From Exilibacterium sp. (GTDB lineage Bacteria > Pseudomonadota > Gammaproteobacteria > Pseudomonadales > Cellvibrionaceae), in the NCBI GenBank assembly GCA_028280195.1, contig JANQMH010000026.1, forward strand, positions 17,556 through 81,555: 64,000 nucleotides of DNA. Reading direction: 5' to 3'. The position numbers and the translations under genes were made by a program. Below, piece after piece: positions 19,152 through 27,706 of the stretch. Each line of letters begins with the position of its first letter. Position 1 is the first letter of the stretch. The notes below the pieces were generated by a model. It did no database searches and was not told the origin of the DNA. It saw only the letters and a program-made list of their open reading frames with translations.

Positions 19152-19514
19152 CTAGCTGTTTTCAAACTTGCTTTTGTAGGTTTTTAACTCCCTGTTAAAC
19201 TCCCTGGCCACGCGGTGCAGTCGCGTTACCAGGAGGTCGTGGCGGTAGTTGTTTTTTACACAATGCAGGTGTTTTTTTGTCTGTTCGATATAGTCGACCA
19301 CCGCCAGTCTGGCCTGTGCCATCTGCATAAACCCGGCAACATTGCCGTCCGGAATCTGCGGCGACTCGGGGGTTGTGTCGATACTGCAGCTTTGCTGTTG
19401 TTGTGACTGTTGTTGTGACTGTTGTTGTGACTGCGGTTGCGGGGAATGCGCGTGCAGCGGCAGCGAGCCCATAAAAAAAACAGCGGCCAAAATTGCCAAG
19501 TACTTTGTCTTCAT
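19152..19514 (-). CDS. Small secreted protein with Gln/Ser repeat
   Basis: A 120-residue protein that I do not recognise. It has a clear signal peptide (KTKYLAILAAVFFMGSLPLHA), then a low-complexity Gln-Ser tract (about residues 27-42) encoded by a 12-base DNA repeat, and an alpha-helical C-terminal region with two cysteines (one after the tract, one in LHCVKNN). Likely periplasmic. A GGAGGTT ribosome site precedes the ATG. Confidence 0.7.
   Translation of the reverse strand: MKTKYLAILAAVFFMGSLPLHAHSPQPQSQQQSQQQSQQQQSCSIDTTPESPQIPDGNVAGFMQMAQARLAVVDYIEQTKKHLHCVKNNYRHDLLVTRLHRVAREFNRELKTYKSKFENS
19395..19430. repeat. 12-bp tandem repeat, three units, in coding sequence
   Basis: Three exact copies of CTGTTGTTGTGA (plus strand) encode the Gln/Ser tract of the small secreted protein. 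Slippage here would add or remove four residues without a frameshift. Confidence 0.8.
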
Positions 19515-19801
19515 CTCAGGAACCTCCGTTAAGTAGAGACACGGCAGGTATCGTACGTGTACCTCTGGCGATACCGGCGCGTTGTGCTATTCAGCATTTA
19601 TGCCAGTTTTTGCTAAAACGGCACGGGGGTCCGGTTTCACTGGGTTTGCGGAGCTTACATCGGTAAGAGCGGGCTTTTGCAAAACCCGCGAAAAAAGCAG
19701 ATAACAGTGCATTTACGGCCTCCCTGCACGTTTATTGCGCGTTTTTTACCGCATATTCCCTGTGGTTACTTTGCTCAAAGCTACTTACATTCAAAAGCTA
19801 C

Positions 19802-20164
19802 TTAATTCAAAACTTTATAACCGCGCCCGCGCAGGCAGGTTTTTACCACTCTATCCTTTTCGTGTACGGCCCGCCCGGTGCCGCTGGCTGCGCCGGAAAC
19901 GGCACCGGCGCCGGCGCCCCGGGCGGCGGTGCTGGAGTCACCGAAAATTGCGCCGATCGCGCCACCGACTACGCCGCCAACCGCCGCGCCTTCGGCAGCC
20001 TGTTCCGCTACGCGGACTTCTTCCGCATAGGCCCGGCACTCTTCGAGGTCGCGGGCGTACTGCGCCATCGAGACGCCTTTCTTATCGATAATGATGCGGT
20101 TGCTCGAGCAGCCTGCCAGTGCCGTTATGCCGGCAAGTCCGAGAATGATGACAACGCGTTTCAT
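19802..20164 (-). CDS. Glycine-zipper lipoprotein
   Basis: A 120-residue lipoprotein. The signal peptide MKRVVIILGLAGITALAGC carries a lipobox (LAGC, lipid Cys at 19). From about residue 57 there is a glycine-zipper segment (GAAVGGVVGGAIGAIFG, then GAGAGAVSGAASG), typical of small envelope proteins that insert in or span membranes. Four cysteines in total. The frame is open far upstream, but the ATG at 20164 with an AGGAG-type ribosome site and the lipoprotein signal fix the start. Function unknown. Confidence 0.82.
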   Translation of the reverse strand: MKRVVIILGLAGITALAGCSSNRIIIDKKGVSMAQYARDLEECRAYAEEVRVAEQAAEGAAVGGVVGGAIGAIFGDSSTAARGAGAGAVSGAASGTGRAVHEKDRVVKTCLRGRGYKVLN

Positions 20165-20286
20165 AGTCCTGCTCCTGTTGGCCTGCGCCGGTTTTGTCGG
20201 GGCTTGGTCGATTGGATTCAGTGGCAACTGTATGTGCCCGAACCTGAACTGAAACTGAATGCCGGCGGGTTGCCGCAGCGCGGGGG

Positions 20287-22227
20287 CTAGACCGCCTCGC
20301 TGCGGGCGCCGTCCAACAGTGCCAGGCGCTGTCTGATGGAACGCTGAATGCCGTCGGCATCCAAATTGACCGAGGCCAGTAACTGGGCGTGCTTGCCGTG
20401 CTCGATAAAGGCGTCGGGGAGACCCAGGTTTAACACCGGCATTACTACGCCGATGCCGGCCAGGTACTCGTTGACGGCGGAGCCGGCGCCACCGCTGACG
20501 GTGTTTTCCTCCAGCGTGACCAGCAGCTCGTGCTCTGTGGCCATACGCGCGATCAGGCTTTCGTCCAGCGGTTTGACCCAGCGCATATCGCAGACGCTGG
20601 CATTGAGGGCTTCGGCAGCCTGCAGGGCATTGGCCAGCAGTGTGCCGAAACTCAGAATTGCCACGCGCTTGCCCTGCTGCCTGACGACACCCTCGCCCAC
20701 CGGCAGTGCCCGCATGGCGCGCTGGATTTTGCTGCCGGTACCGGTACCGCGCGGGTAGCGTACCGCTGCCGGGCCTTCGAACTGATAGGCGGTGTAGAGC
20801 AGCTGCCGGCACTCGTTTTCATCGCTGGGGGCCGCTACGATCATATTCGGTACGCAGCGCAGGTAGGTCATATCGAAGCTGCCGGCGTGAGTGGGGCCGT
20901 CTTCGCCGACCAGGCCGGCGCGGTCGATACCGAAAGTGACATCGAGATTCTGGATGGCGATGTCGTGTATCAGTTGGTCGTAGGCGCGCTGCAAAAAAGT
21001 GGAATAGATTGCCACCACCGGTTTGGCGCCCTCGCAGGCCATGCCGGCGGCCAGCGTCACGGCGTGTTGCTCGGCGATGGCGACATCGTGAAAGCGCTGT
21101 GCAAATCTCTGCGAGAATTCCACCATGCCGGAGCCTTCACACATGGCGGGAGTAATGGCCACCAGGCGCTCATCAGCCGCTGCCATATCGCACAGCCAGT
21201 CGCCGAACACCTGCTGGTATTTGAGTTTCTTGCGCACCGGCTTTTTGGCGGTCGCTTTGCTGTCCACCGCTACCTGGACCTTGGTGGCCGGCTCGATCTT
21301 GTTGAGCGCGTGGTAGCCTACCGGGTCCGCCTCCGCCGGCTCAAACCCCTTGCCTTTGCGGGTGATGATATGCAGCAGTTTGGGCCCTTTGATATCGCGC
21401 AGATTGCGCAGGTCGTGCACCAGCCGCTCCAGGTCGTGGCCGTCGATGGCGCCGACGTAGTTAAAGCCCAGTTCTTCGAACAGGGTGCCCGGTGACACCA
21501 TGCCCTTCATATGCTCTTCGGTTTTGCGGGCGATCTCCCAGGCCTGGGGAATCTTGGTCAAGACCCGCTTGCTGCCCTCGCGCAGCGAGTTGTAAAACTT
21601 GCTGGCCCAGATTTTGGCAAAGTAGTTGGCCAGGCCGCCGACATTGCGAGAGATGGACATATTGTTGTCGTTCAGCACTACCAGCATGTCGGTTTCGGCA
21701 TGGGCGGCGTGGTTGATGGCCTCAAAGGCCATACCGGCGGTCATGGCGCCGTCGCCGATAATGGCCACTGTCTTGCTGTCGTGGCCGCTCATCTCGGCGC
21801 TCATCGCCATGCCCAGCGCGGCGCTGATGGAGGTGCTGGAATGGCCGACGCCAAAGGTGTCGAACATGCTCTCACTGCGCTTGGGAAAGCCCGACAGACC
21901 GCCCAACTGGCGCATGCCGGACATCGCTTCGCGGCGGCCGGTGAGAATTTTGTGGGGATAGGTCTGGTGCCCGACATCCCAGACCAGCCGGTCCCGCGGT
22001 GTCTGGTAGACGTAGTGCAGGGCCACGGTGAGTTCCACCACACCGAGACCGGCGCCGAAGTGGCCGCCTGTCTGGCCCACTGAATAGAGCATGAACTCGC
22101 GCAATTCCGCCGTCAGCTGCTGCAGCTGGCTCTCTGGCAGCGCGCGCAGATCCTCCGGGCTGTCAATATTATCGAGCAGCGGGGTTTTGGGGCGCTTTAT
22201 CGGTATTTCTTTGAACATCGACTTCAT
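20287..22227 (-). CDS. dxs: 1-deoxy-D-xylulose-5-phosphate synthase
   Basis: About 646 residues; the thiamine-diphosphate enzyme for the first step of the MEP isoprenoid pathway, from pyruvate and glyceraldehyde 3-phosphate. Motifs include [35 protein letters not shown], the ThDP motif [13 protein letters not shown] through NDNNMSIS, and [13 protein letters not shown]. The N-terminus [19 protein letters not shown] fits homologues; a start nine codons upstream is possible. Third gene of an xseB-ispA-dxs operon. Confidence 0.95.
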   Translation of the reverse strand: MKSMFKEIPIKRPKTPLLDNIDSPEDLRALPESQLQQLTAELREFMLYSVGQTGGHFGAGLGVVELTVALHYVYQTPRDRLVWDVGHQTYPHKILTGRREAMSGMRQLGGLSGFPKRSESMFDTFGVGHSSTSISAALGMAMSAEMSGHDSKTVAIIGDGAMTAGMAFEAINHAAHAETDMLVVLNDNNMSISRNVGGLANYFAKIWASKFYNSLREGSKRVLTKIPQAWEIARKTEEHMKGMVSPGTLFEELGFNYVGAIDGHDLERLVHDLRNLRDIKGPKLLHIITRKGKGFEPAEADPVGYHALNKIEPATKVQVAVDSKATAKKPVRKKLKYQQVFGDWLCDMAAADERLVAITPAMCEGSGMVEFSQRFAQRFHDVAIAEQHAVTLAAGMACEGAKPVVAIYSTFLQRAYDQLIHDIAIQNLDVTFGIDRAGLVGEDGPTHAGSFDMTYLRCVPNMIVAAPSDENECRQLLYTAYQFEGPAAVRYPRGTGTGSKIQRAMRALPVGEGVVRQQGKRVAILSFGTLLANALQAAEALNASVCDMRWVKPLDESLIARMATEHELLVTLEENTVSGGAGSAVNEYLAGIGVVMPVLNLGLPDAFIEHGKHAQLLASVNLDADGIQRSIRQRLALLDGARSEAV

Positions 22228-22341
22228 CGTGTCGTCTACAGGCTGTCGCCACAAGCTGTTGGCGCGGCTTCTCCGCCGGCGGTGGCGGCGGGCATGGGTG
22301 CACCAAACAAAACATTGTATGGCCCCGCGCCTTTTTTGACC

Positions 22342-22426
22342 AGTGCCACGGCGGTCTTAACAAGTGCCACAGCGGTCTTAACAAGTGCCACGGCGGTCTT
22401 AACAAGTGCCACAGCGGTTTTTAACA
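22342..22426. repeat. 21-bp tandem repeat, four units
   Basis: Four head-to-tail copies of AGTGCCAC(A/G)GCGGTCTTAACA, alternating A and G at one position; the last has an extra T. They lie in the 253-base gap between ispA and dxs, so they are in the 5' part of the dxs message. No convincing protein is encoded on either strand. Confidence 0.85.
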
Positions 22427-22480
22427 AGGACCACGGCAATTTGTACCTGCGGTTGGCTTGGGCTGTCCGTGAGTATGGTC

Positions 22481-23404
22481 TCAGTTTTCGCGTCTGACAA
22501 TATAATCTGCCACTCGCCGCAGCATATCCGCGCGCCGATCGAAGGCCGTCAGGGCCGCATGGGCGCTGTCGCACAGCTCCGCCGCCTTGCGCCGGGCCCG
22601 GTCGATGCCCAGCAGCGACACATAGGTCGGTTTGTTCAGTGCTTTGTCGGCGCCCTGGCGCTTGCCCAGCGTGGCGGTATCGGCCACGACATCGAGAATA
22701 TCGTCCTGTACCTGAAAGGCCAGCCCCACCGCCCGGCCGTAGGCCTGCAGCGCCCGCAATTGGTCATCGCCTGCGCAGCCGCCGGCCAGTGCCCCCATTA
22801 CCGCGCAGGCTTCGATCAGGGCGCCGGTTTTGCGCTGGTGCATCTGCTGCAGCTGCGCCAGGGACAGCTGCTGATTGACCGCCCCGAGGTCGATTGCCTG
22901 ACCCGCTACCATGCCGGCCCCCCCGGCCGCCCGCGCCAGCTGCTGCACCAGCGCCAGGCGGGTTTGGGCATCGAGAGGGACGGCGGTGCTCAGGGTTTCG
23001 AAGGCCAGGGTCTGCAGGGCGTCGCCGGCCAGTACGGCTGTGGCTTCGTCGAAGGCAATATGGCAGGTGGGCTTACCGCGGCGCAGGTCGTCGTTATCCA
23101 TCGCCGGCAGATCGTCGTGAATCAGGCTGTAGGCGTGTATGCACTCCAGGGCGCAGGCAACCTCGTCTACGGGTGTGTCCGCTGAGTCGCCGGTCCCTTG
23201 CCCCGCCCCGGCGTCCGCCGCTACCGCTGCCGCAGCGGCGTAGACCAGCACCGGGCGGATGCGCTTACCGCCGTTGAAGACACTGTAGTGCATCGCCTGA
23301 TAAAGCCGGGCCGCCGGGCCCTGGGTCGCGGGTAAAAGCCGGCCGAGGGCGCTGTCCACTCGCGTCTGGCAGTGTTGAATGAAGTCGGCGAGGGGCTGTT
23401 CCAT
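22481..23404 (-). CDS. ispA: Farnesyl diphosphate synthase (polyprenyl synthetase)
   Basis: A 307-residue prenyltransferase that joins IPP and DMAPP to geranyl and farnesyl diphosphate. The first aspartate-rich motif is HDDLPAMDNDD (about residue 90) and the second is QVQDDILDV (about residue 230); GGKRIRPVL and HIAFDEA-TAVLAGDAL are also present. The start [12 protein letters not shown] overlaps the xseB stop by one base (TGATG). Length and place are standard. An Ala/Gly-rich loop after RPVLVYAAA is slightly expanded. Confidence 0.95.
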   Translation of the reverse strand: MEQPLADFIQHCQTRVDSALGRLLPATQGPAARLYQAMHYSVFNGGKRIRPVLVYAAAAAVAADAGAGQGTGDSADTPVDEVACALECIHAYSLIHDDLPAMDNDDLRRGKPTCHIAFDEATAVLAGDALQTLAFETLSTAVPLDAQTRLALVQQLARAAGGAGMVAGQAIDLGAVNQQLSLAQLQQMHQRKTGALIEACAVMGALAGGCAGDDQLRALQAYGRAVGLAFQVQDDILDVVADTATLGKRQGADKALNKPTYVSLLGIDRARRKAAELCDSAHAALTAFDRRADMLRRVADYIVRREN

Positions 23405-23682
23405 CAAGCCGGGTCGCCGCTGCCGGCGGCGGTGCTGCCGGCGGTGGCGGTATCCGGATCGAGGGGCTGACTGCGCAGTTCGCCCTGTTCCTCCACCAGC
23501 AGCTGTACTTTCTGCTCCGCCTCGGTCAGGCGCGACTGGCATTCGCGGGTCAGGGCGATACCCGTTTCGAAGGCTTTCAGGGACTCCTCCAGGGTCATCT
23601 CGCCCTGTTCCATATCGTTAACCAGGGTTTCCAGCTTGCCCAGAGCCTGCTCAAAATCGACGCCTTTTTTCTTGGCTGCCAT
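23404..23682 (-). CDS. xseB: Exodeoxyribonuclease VII small subunit
   Basis: About 92 residues. The core [33 protein letters not shown] is the full XseB family signature; an unusual Ala/Gly/Thr-rich tail of about 25 residues follows. It partners XseA, not present here. The start [11 protein letters not shown] at 23682 is preferred; an ATG four codons earlier is possible. First gene of the xseB-ispA-dxs operon and divergent from pomAB. Confidence 0.92.
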   Translation of the reverse strand: MAAKKKGVDFEQALGKLETLVNDMEQGEMTLEESLKAFETGIALTRECQSRLTEAEQKVQLLVEEQGELRSQPLDPDTATAGSTAAGSGDPA

Positions 23683-23749
23683 GGCAAATCTCATCTGTCG
23701 GGTGGAAGCGCCACCCTACCCGAGGGGCAGGGTGCGGTCAATCCCGCCC

Positions 23750-23825
23750 ATTGTCATTCCCGCGCCGGCAGGAATCCATTGAATTCAGGCACTTACCGGA
23801 CCCCTGCCGGCGCAGGGACGAGGGT
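23750..23825. repeat. Palindromic intergenic repeat (GTCATTCCCGC type), copy 1
   Basis: GTCATTCCCGCGCCGGCAGG and CCCCTGCCGGCGCAGGGACG form an inverted pair around a GAATTCAGG-containing centre. A related element with CCCTGC-GCAGGG arms and a GAATTC centre lies at 55700-55765. It resembles common REP-like intergenic elements. Confidence 0.6.
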
Positions 23826-23967
23826 GTGGATATGTATCTGAATGGACCCTAATTAATTTCAGATATTGCCCGATAAGAGTAATACCGCCTATCTTTATAG
23901 CTGGCGGTAGTACCGCGAACCTCTAAACTCAAACTACAACCACTGCGCACAGCCTAAGGAGCGATTT

Positions 23968-24732
23968 GTGGATTTAGCGACCCTGGTGGGCCTGATCGGT
24001 GCTTTGGGACTGATCGTCGCCACCATGATGATGAGTGGCGATCTGGGGATGTTTGTCAATGCGCCCTCGCTGGTCATCGTCTTTGGCGGCAGTACCTTTG
24101 CGGTGATGGCGAAATTTGGTTTGGGGCAGTTTCTCGGCGCCTTCAAAGTGGCCGGCAAAAGCTTTATGTCGAAAATCGACGATCCGGCCGATCTTATCGA
24201 CCAGATTGTCGAACTGGCCGATATTGCGCGCAAAGGCGGCCTGCTTTCGCTGGAAGGCAAGGAGGTCGGCAATGAATTCCTGCAGAAAGGTATTCAACTG
24301 CTGGTGGACGGCCACGATCCGGATGTGGTGAAGACGCTATTGTCCAAAGACCGCACCCTGGCCGAGGAGCGCCACGGCTCCGGGGCGGCCATCTTCAGTG
24401 GCTTGGCGGGTATGGCGCCGGCCATGGGTATGATCGGTACATTGATCGGTCTGGTGGCCATGCTGGCCAATATGGACGACCCGAAGGCGATCGGGCCGGC
24501 GATGGCGGTGGCGCTGCTGACCACACTCTATGGTGCGGTGCTCGCCAACGGCGTATGTGAACCGATCTCCGACAAGCTGAAGCTGCGCGCCGGCGAAGAG
24601 GCGATGGTCAAGAGCCTGATCATCGACGCTCTGCTGGCGATTCAGAGCGGTCAGAATCCCCGTGTCATCGACTCGATGCTGCGCACCTATCTGCCGGAGG
24701 GCAAGCGGGTCGCGGCCGATGCGGCGGATTAG
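23968..24732 (+). CDS. pomA: Flagellar motor stator protein, sodium type (PomA/MotA)
   Basis: A 254-residue four-helix stator subunit. Two N-terminal helices (DLATLVGLIGALGLIVATMM and the NAPSLVIVFGGSTF region) and two C-terminal helices (FSGLAGMAPAMGMIGTLIGLVAML and PAMAVALLTTLYGAVLANG) are visible; the proline-rich GMAPAMGMIGT motif is typical. With PomB it forms the ion channel that drives flagellar rotation. It starts with GTG. Its position next to xseB-ispA-dxs matches Vibrio-like gene order. Sodium use is inferred from similarity to PomA. Confidence 0.92.
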   Translation: MDLATLVGLIGALGLIVATMMMSGDLGMFVNAPSLVIVFGGSTFAVMAKFGLGQFLGAFKVAGKSFMSKIDDPADLIDQIVELADIARKGGLLSLEGKEVGNEFLQKGIQLLVDGHDPDVVKTLLSKDRTLAEERHGSGAAIFSGLAGMAPAMGMIGTLIGLVAMLANMDDPKAIGPAMAVALLTTLYGAVLANGVCEPISDKLKLRAGEEAMVKSLIIDALLAIQSGQNPRVIDSMLRTYLPEGKRVAADAAD

Positions 24733-24742
24733 GAATTAGGCG

Positions 24743-25753
24743 ATGGATGAAGAAGAGGGCAAATGTGAATGCGAACCCGGGCTGCCCGCCTGGATGGGCA
24801 CCTTTGCCGATCTGATGTCGCTGCTGATGTGCTTTTTTGTGCTGTTGCTGTCGTTCTCCGAAATGGATGCCATGAAGTTCAAGCGCCTGGCCGGCTCCAT
24901 GGCACAGGCCTTCGGCGTGCAGAACCAGCTCAAAGTCATGGACCCGCCCAAGGGCACCAGCATCATTGCGCGAGAATTCAGCCCCGGTATTCCCGAACCC
25001 ACGCCGATCAATGAGATCTGGCAGGTCACCGAGGACCTGAGTCAGAGTTCACTCGATTTCGACTGCGCCAGCCAGTTCGATCAGGAGCAGGGCGAGATCG
25101 ACAAAGAGGCCGGTATACAGGCGCGCGCCAAAGAGGAACTGAAAGCCAAGCTGTCGCAGATGGTGGCCGAAACCAAGGAGGATGCCACCGAACTGGCCGA
25201 TGCGCTGTTCGATCAGATCAACAGCGGCGAAATCGAAATCGAGTACAAGGGCCGGCAGATTATTATCCGCATTCGAGAGAAGGGCTCATTTGTATCGGGT
25301 TCAGCACAGCTGGCCGACGATTACTACGATGTGATTGAAGAGATCCGCGCGGTGCTGGCGGAGAAGCCCGGCAAGATTCAGGTGCAGGGCCACACCGACA
25401 ATGTACCCATTCGCAGCGGCAGGTTTTCCTCCAACTGGGCACTGTCCTCGGCGCGTGCCGTGACTGTTGCCCAGGAGTTGATGAAGGGCGGCGAGATTAA
25501 CGAGCGGCGTTTCGAGGTGGCGGGTTTTTCCGACACCAAGCCGCTGGTGGCCAACGACTCCGCCTCCAACCGCGCCCGCAACCGGCGGGTGGAAATTGTT
25601 ATCCAGCAGAGCGTCGATCAGCAGGGGCTCGATCAGCAGGGGCTCGATGAACAGGATCTGCAGTTGTTAAGAGAGGAGGGTGAGGATGTACTGCGCGACC
25701 TCGACCTGGACCCTGACTATTTGTTTGATCTCAATCCGGATGAAATTTTTTAG
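24743..25753 (+). CDS. pomB: Flagellar motor stator protein with OmpA-like domain (PomB/MotB)
   Basis: A 336-residue partner of PomA. One N-terminal membrane helix carries the ion-binding aspartate in TFADLMSLLMCFFVLLLSF (Asp near residue 24). The periplasmic OmpA/MotB peptidoglycan-binding domain spans roughly residues 170-290 (GHTDNVPI, SNWALSSARAV, GFSDTKPLV, NRARNRRVEI). A Gln/Leu-rich repeat (DQQGLDQQGLDEQDLQ) and an acidic tail follow. It starts 10 bases after pomA. Confidence 0.92.
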   Translation: MDEEEGKCECEPGLPAWMGTFADLMSLLMCFFVLLLSFSEMDAMKFKRLAGSMAQAFGVQNQLKVMDPPKGTSIIAREFSPGIPEPTPINEIWQVTEDLSQSSLDFDCASQFDQEQGEIDKEAGIQARAKEELKAKLSQMVAETKEDATELADALFDQINSGEIEIEYKGRQIIIRIREKGSFVSGSAQLADDYYDVIEEIRAVLAEKPGKIQVQGHTDNVPIRSGRFSSNWALSSARAVTVAQELMKGGEINERRFEVAGFSDTKPLVANDSASNRARNRRVEIVIQQSVDQQGLDQQGLDEQDLQLLREEGEDVLRDLDLDPDYLFDLNPDEIF

Positions 25754-25755
25754 TT

Positions 25756-26340
25756 ATGACTGAACGGCAGGGGAATGAAGAGCGGCGGCGTTTTTTCCGT
25801 ATCGACGATACGCTGGGCGTGGCCTATCGGCTGCTCAGCGAGGCCGAACTGAGCGAGCAGCCCCGGGCTGAGCAGGCGCCTGCAGATATCTTCGCCCTGC
25901 TCGCCAGGCTCGATACGCAGCTGGAGCACAGTCTCGCCACACTGCGTGTCAAGCAGCCGCCGGTCGCTGAAGTGCTGGATACGCTGAACAAGAAGCTCAA
26001 CACTGTGATCCATCAGCTGGAAGCCGATAATCACCTGGTGCGGCGCCTGGCGCAGAAGGTTCAGGAGGTCAATATCAGCGCCTGCGGCATGGCCTTTGTG
26101 TGCGACGAGCAGATTGAGGCCGGTCGTGTCCTGGGCCTGGAGCTGGCGCTGAAACCCAGTAACCTGCATATCCACACCCGCGCCCGCGTAGTGGCCTGTG
26201 AACCCGTTGACGATGGCGCGGGCTACTATCTGCGGTTGGATTTCAGCGATATCAGCGACACCGATCAGGAAGTGCTGATTCAGCATATCGTCAAACGGCA
26301 GAGCAGTATTATTCGCAAGGACCGGGAAAGTCTCCCTTGA
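25756..26340 (+). CDS. PilZ-domain protein, likely cyclic-di-GMP responsive
   Basis: A 194-residue protein that begins two bases after pomB, so it is in the stator operon. It has the two c-di-GMP-binding motifs of PilZ domains: RRRFFR near the N-terminus (residues 10-15) and NISACGM (DxSxxG-like) near residue 112, separated by a helical insertion, then a beta-rich C-terminal domain. It could link c-di-GMP to motor output, as YcgR does. Function is inferred from the domain and position. Confidence 0.82.
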   Translation: MTERQGNEERRRFFRIDDTLGVAYRLLSEAELSEQPRAEQAPADIFALLARLDTQLEHSLATLRVKQPPVAEVLDTLNKKLNTVIHQLEADNHLVRRLAQKVQEVNISACGMAFVCDEQIEAGRVLGLELALKPSNLHIHTRARVVACEPVDDGAGYYLRLDFSDISDTDQEVLIQHIVKRQSSIIRKDRESLP

Positions 26341-26373
26341 TGAAAGTCTCCCGTGATGAAAATCTCCCTTGAT
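26326..26373. repeat. 16-bp tandem repeat, three units, at the PilZ gene end
   Basis: Three copies of GAAA(G/A)TCTCCC(T/G)TGAT overlap the last codons and stop of the PilZ gene. The unit supplies its own TGA, so the stop is duplicated in the following units. Confidence 0.75.
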
Positions 26374-26478
26374 TGTCACATTTCCTTAATTGTCACAGCG
26401 CTTATCGTCGTCACAACCGCTGTCGGAACACCCTCAATCTGCCTGTAGATTATCAATGTTGAAAAAGGCGCCGGTTTT

Positions 26479-26496
26479 TGTGAGATATATCCTACA
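26479..26496 (+). promoter_or_regulatory. GacA-type upstream activating box
   Basis: TGTGAG, six bases, CCTACA: this matches the 18-base palindromic GacA box of pseudomonads (TGTAAG-N6-CTTACA) at 10 of 12 defined positions. It lies about 65 bases upstream of the likely small-RNA start, the spacing seen for rsmY/rsmZ. Confidence 0.65.
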
Positions 26497-26552
26497 AAGA
26501 AAAGCGAAATTTCCCACTATTCCAACTGCGGCCAATTTTCAATAATAGGCCT

Positions 26553-26680
26553 TGCAAGGACGCGTGCCCAGGGAGGGCGGCAAGGAGTAAGACGGAGCTA
26601 TGCCAGATAGTGCCCCAGGAAGACGGGTGTTCAAAATCCTGTGAGAGTGCCGCGATGGTGGGATGCCATCGCGGCTTTTT
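26553..26680 (+). ncRNA. Probable CsrA/RsmA-sequestering small RNA (RsmY/RsmZ-like)
   Basis: A predicted 125-130 base RNA starting after an AATAAT-type -10 (26541-26546) and ending in a strong terminator. It contains six GGA motifs at 26558, 26572, 26584, 26594, 26618 and 26661. Four are in ANGGA context, the CsrA/RsmA binding consensus. One (AGGGA) is exactly the five-base loop of a GCCC/GGGC hairpin at 26566-26578; another lies in the loop of a CCC/GGG hairpin at 26614-26627; the last is in the terminator loop. No start codon with a credible frame is present. A GacA-type box lies upstream. Together these are the hallmarks of Csr-titrating RNAs; sequence identity to known ones is low by eye. 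Confidence 0.72.
26649..26680 (+). terminator. Rho-independent terminator of the small RNA
   Basis: A perfect ten-base stem, GCCGCGATGG with CCATCGCGGC (26649-26658 and 26666-26675), encloses a seven-base loop TGGGATG and is followed by five T. Confidence 0.9.
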
Positions 26681-26712
26681 ATAGTTGACTCCAGTTATAG
26701 TTGACTCCAGGG
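26681..26712. repeat. 16-bp direct repeat after the terminator
   Basis: ATAGTTGACTCCAG(T/G)(T/G) occurs twice in direct succession immediately after the terminator T-run, again with a 16-base period. Confidence 0.75.
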
Positions 26713-27002
26713 TTAAATCACCTAAGATGAGCGCTATCAGCTCAGTTTATAGGCAGGTGATCGGCTTTCAGTAGGCTCAGTAAGCGGCTTAGCAAGCGCG
26801 GTGCTGCTAGGCAAAACAGTCCCCATCCGGCGACCAGCTTCGATATCCAGCCGCTGTCAATCAGCGGGCTGTCAGGTCGTCTTACCGCTGCAGACCGAGA
26901 GCATTCCCATATCTTCATTTCTTACGCTTCAGCCTCGTTTGGCAGGGCCGGACGAGGCTGTTGCCAGTCGACACGGCGGATTCAACGGAGGCCATTGTCA
27001 CC
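26713..27002. other. Region between the small RNA and the HNH gene
   Basis: About 290 bases without a supported gene. AGTAGGCTCAGTAAGCGG-type words and frame-broken open stretches are present, but nothing with a good start or a recognisable product. The ribosome site GGAGG for the HNH gene lies at its right end. Confidence 0.4.
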
Positions 27003-27611
27003 ATGATGTCGAATGCCGAGACCCCGGCCGAGGCCAGGATACTGCGCCTGAATCTGGCCGGGCAGCCCATAGAGTGGCTGCACTGGAAGGAGGCGGTATG
27101 CCTGCATGCCCGCGAGTTGGTCTACTGGAGTCTGGGTGGCGTGGTGCGCAAGGTCTACGGTGGCCGCTCGCGCATGACCGGCCTCAGAACGGCGATCGAG
27201 CTGCCGGCCATTATCGCCTGCGGCGGCAGCCGTATGGCGCCGGTGCGCAGTGTGCCGCCGCTGACCAACGCCGCCCTGTTTGCGCGCGACAATTATCAAT
27301 GCCTCTACTGCGGTAAGTACTTCACTGCCGCCGGCCTGTCCCGGGATCATGTCGTACCCACCAGTCGCGGCGGCCGCGACAGATGGGTCAATGTGGTGGC
27401 GGCCTGCCGCCGCTGTAACCAGCACAAAGGCAACCACTTGCTGGCGGAGATCGAGATGGAGCTGATTGCCCTGCCTTATCGGCCCAACACCGCCGAATAC
27501 CTGGCCCTGATCAATAACAAGCGTATCCGCGGCGATCAGATGGAGTTCCTGCGCCCGCAGTTCTCCCGCCACAGCCGTCACAAAGGCGGGCCCGCCAAGG
27601 GCGGCACCTGA
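27003..27611 (+). CDS. HNH endonuclease family protein
   Basis: About 202 residues with a compact HNH/McrA zinc-finger nuclease domain in the second half. CLYCGKYF and CRRCNQHKGN give the two CxxC pairs, and LSRDHVVPTSRGG carries the catalytic His region (DHVVP). The ATG at 27003 follows GGAGG; an upstream TTG in frame is less likely. Similar stand-alone HNH proteins are widespread in Gammaproteobacteria with unknown role; no restriction partner is nearby. Confidence 0.87.
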   Translation: MMSNAETPAEARILRLNLAGQPIEWLHWKEAVCLHARELVYWSLGGVVRKVYGGRSRMTGLRTAIELPAIIACGGSRMAPVRSVPPLTNAALFARDNYQCLYCGKYFTAAGLSRDHVVPTSRGGRDRWVNVVAACRRCNQHKGNHLLAEIEMELIALPYRPNTAEYLALINNKRIRGDQMEFLRPQFSRHSRHKGGPAKGGT

Positions 27612-27706
27612 ATCCGCCTGTCGGGCCTGCCGACCCCACTGTGACGCCGTTCATAGCTGCCTGATGCGGGCATTTATTGCCGCGGTTTAGCTGTTATTCT
27701 CCCCCT

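Noticed and set aside
20165..20812. N-terminal extension of the glycine-zipper lipoprotein into the dxs 3' end
   Set aside because: The extension overlaps dxs antisense and is Arg/Gly-rich nonsense; the lipoprotein signal peptide and ribosome site fix the start at 20164.
22342..22426. CRISPR array
   Set aside because: The 21-base units are directly adjacent with no spacers, and no cas genes are present. It is a simple tandem repeat.
26520..26680. Cyclic-di-GMP (GEMM) riboswitch downstream of the PilZ gene
   Set aside because: The neighbourhood fits, but the conserved GEMM core and its tetraloop/receptor are not present, and the RNA ends in its own terminator more than 300 bases before the next gene. 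The GGA-motif pattern fits a Csr-binding RNA better.
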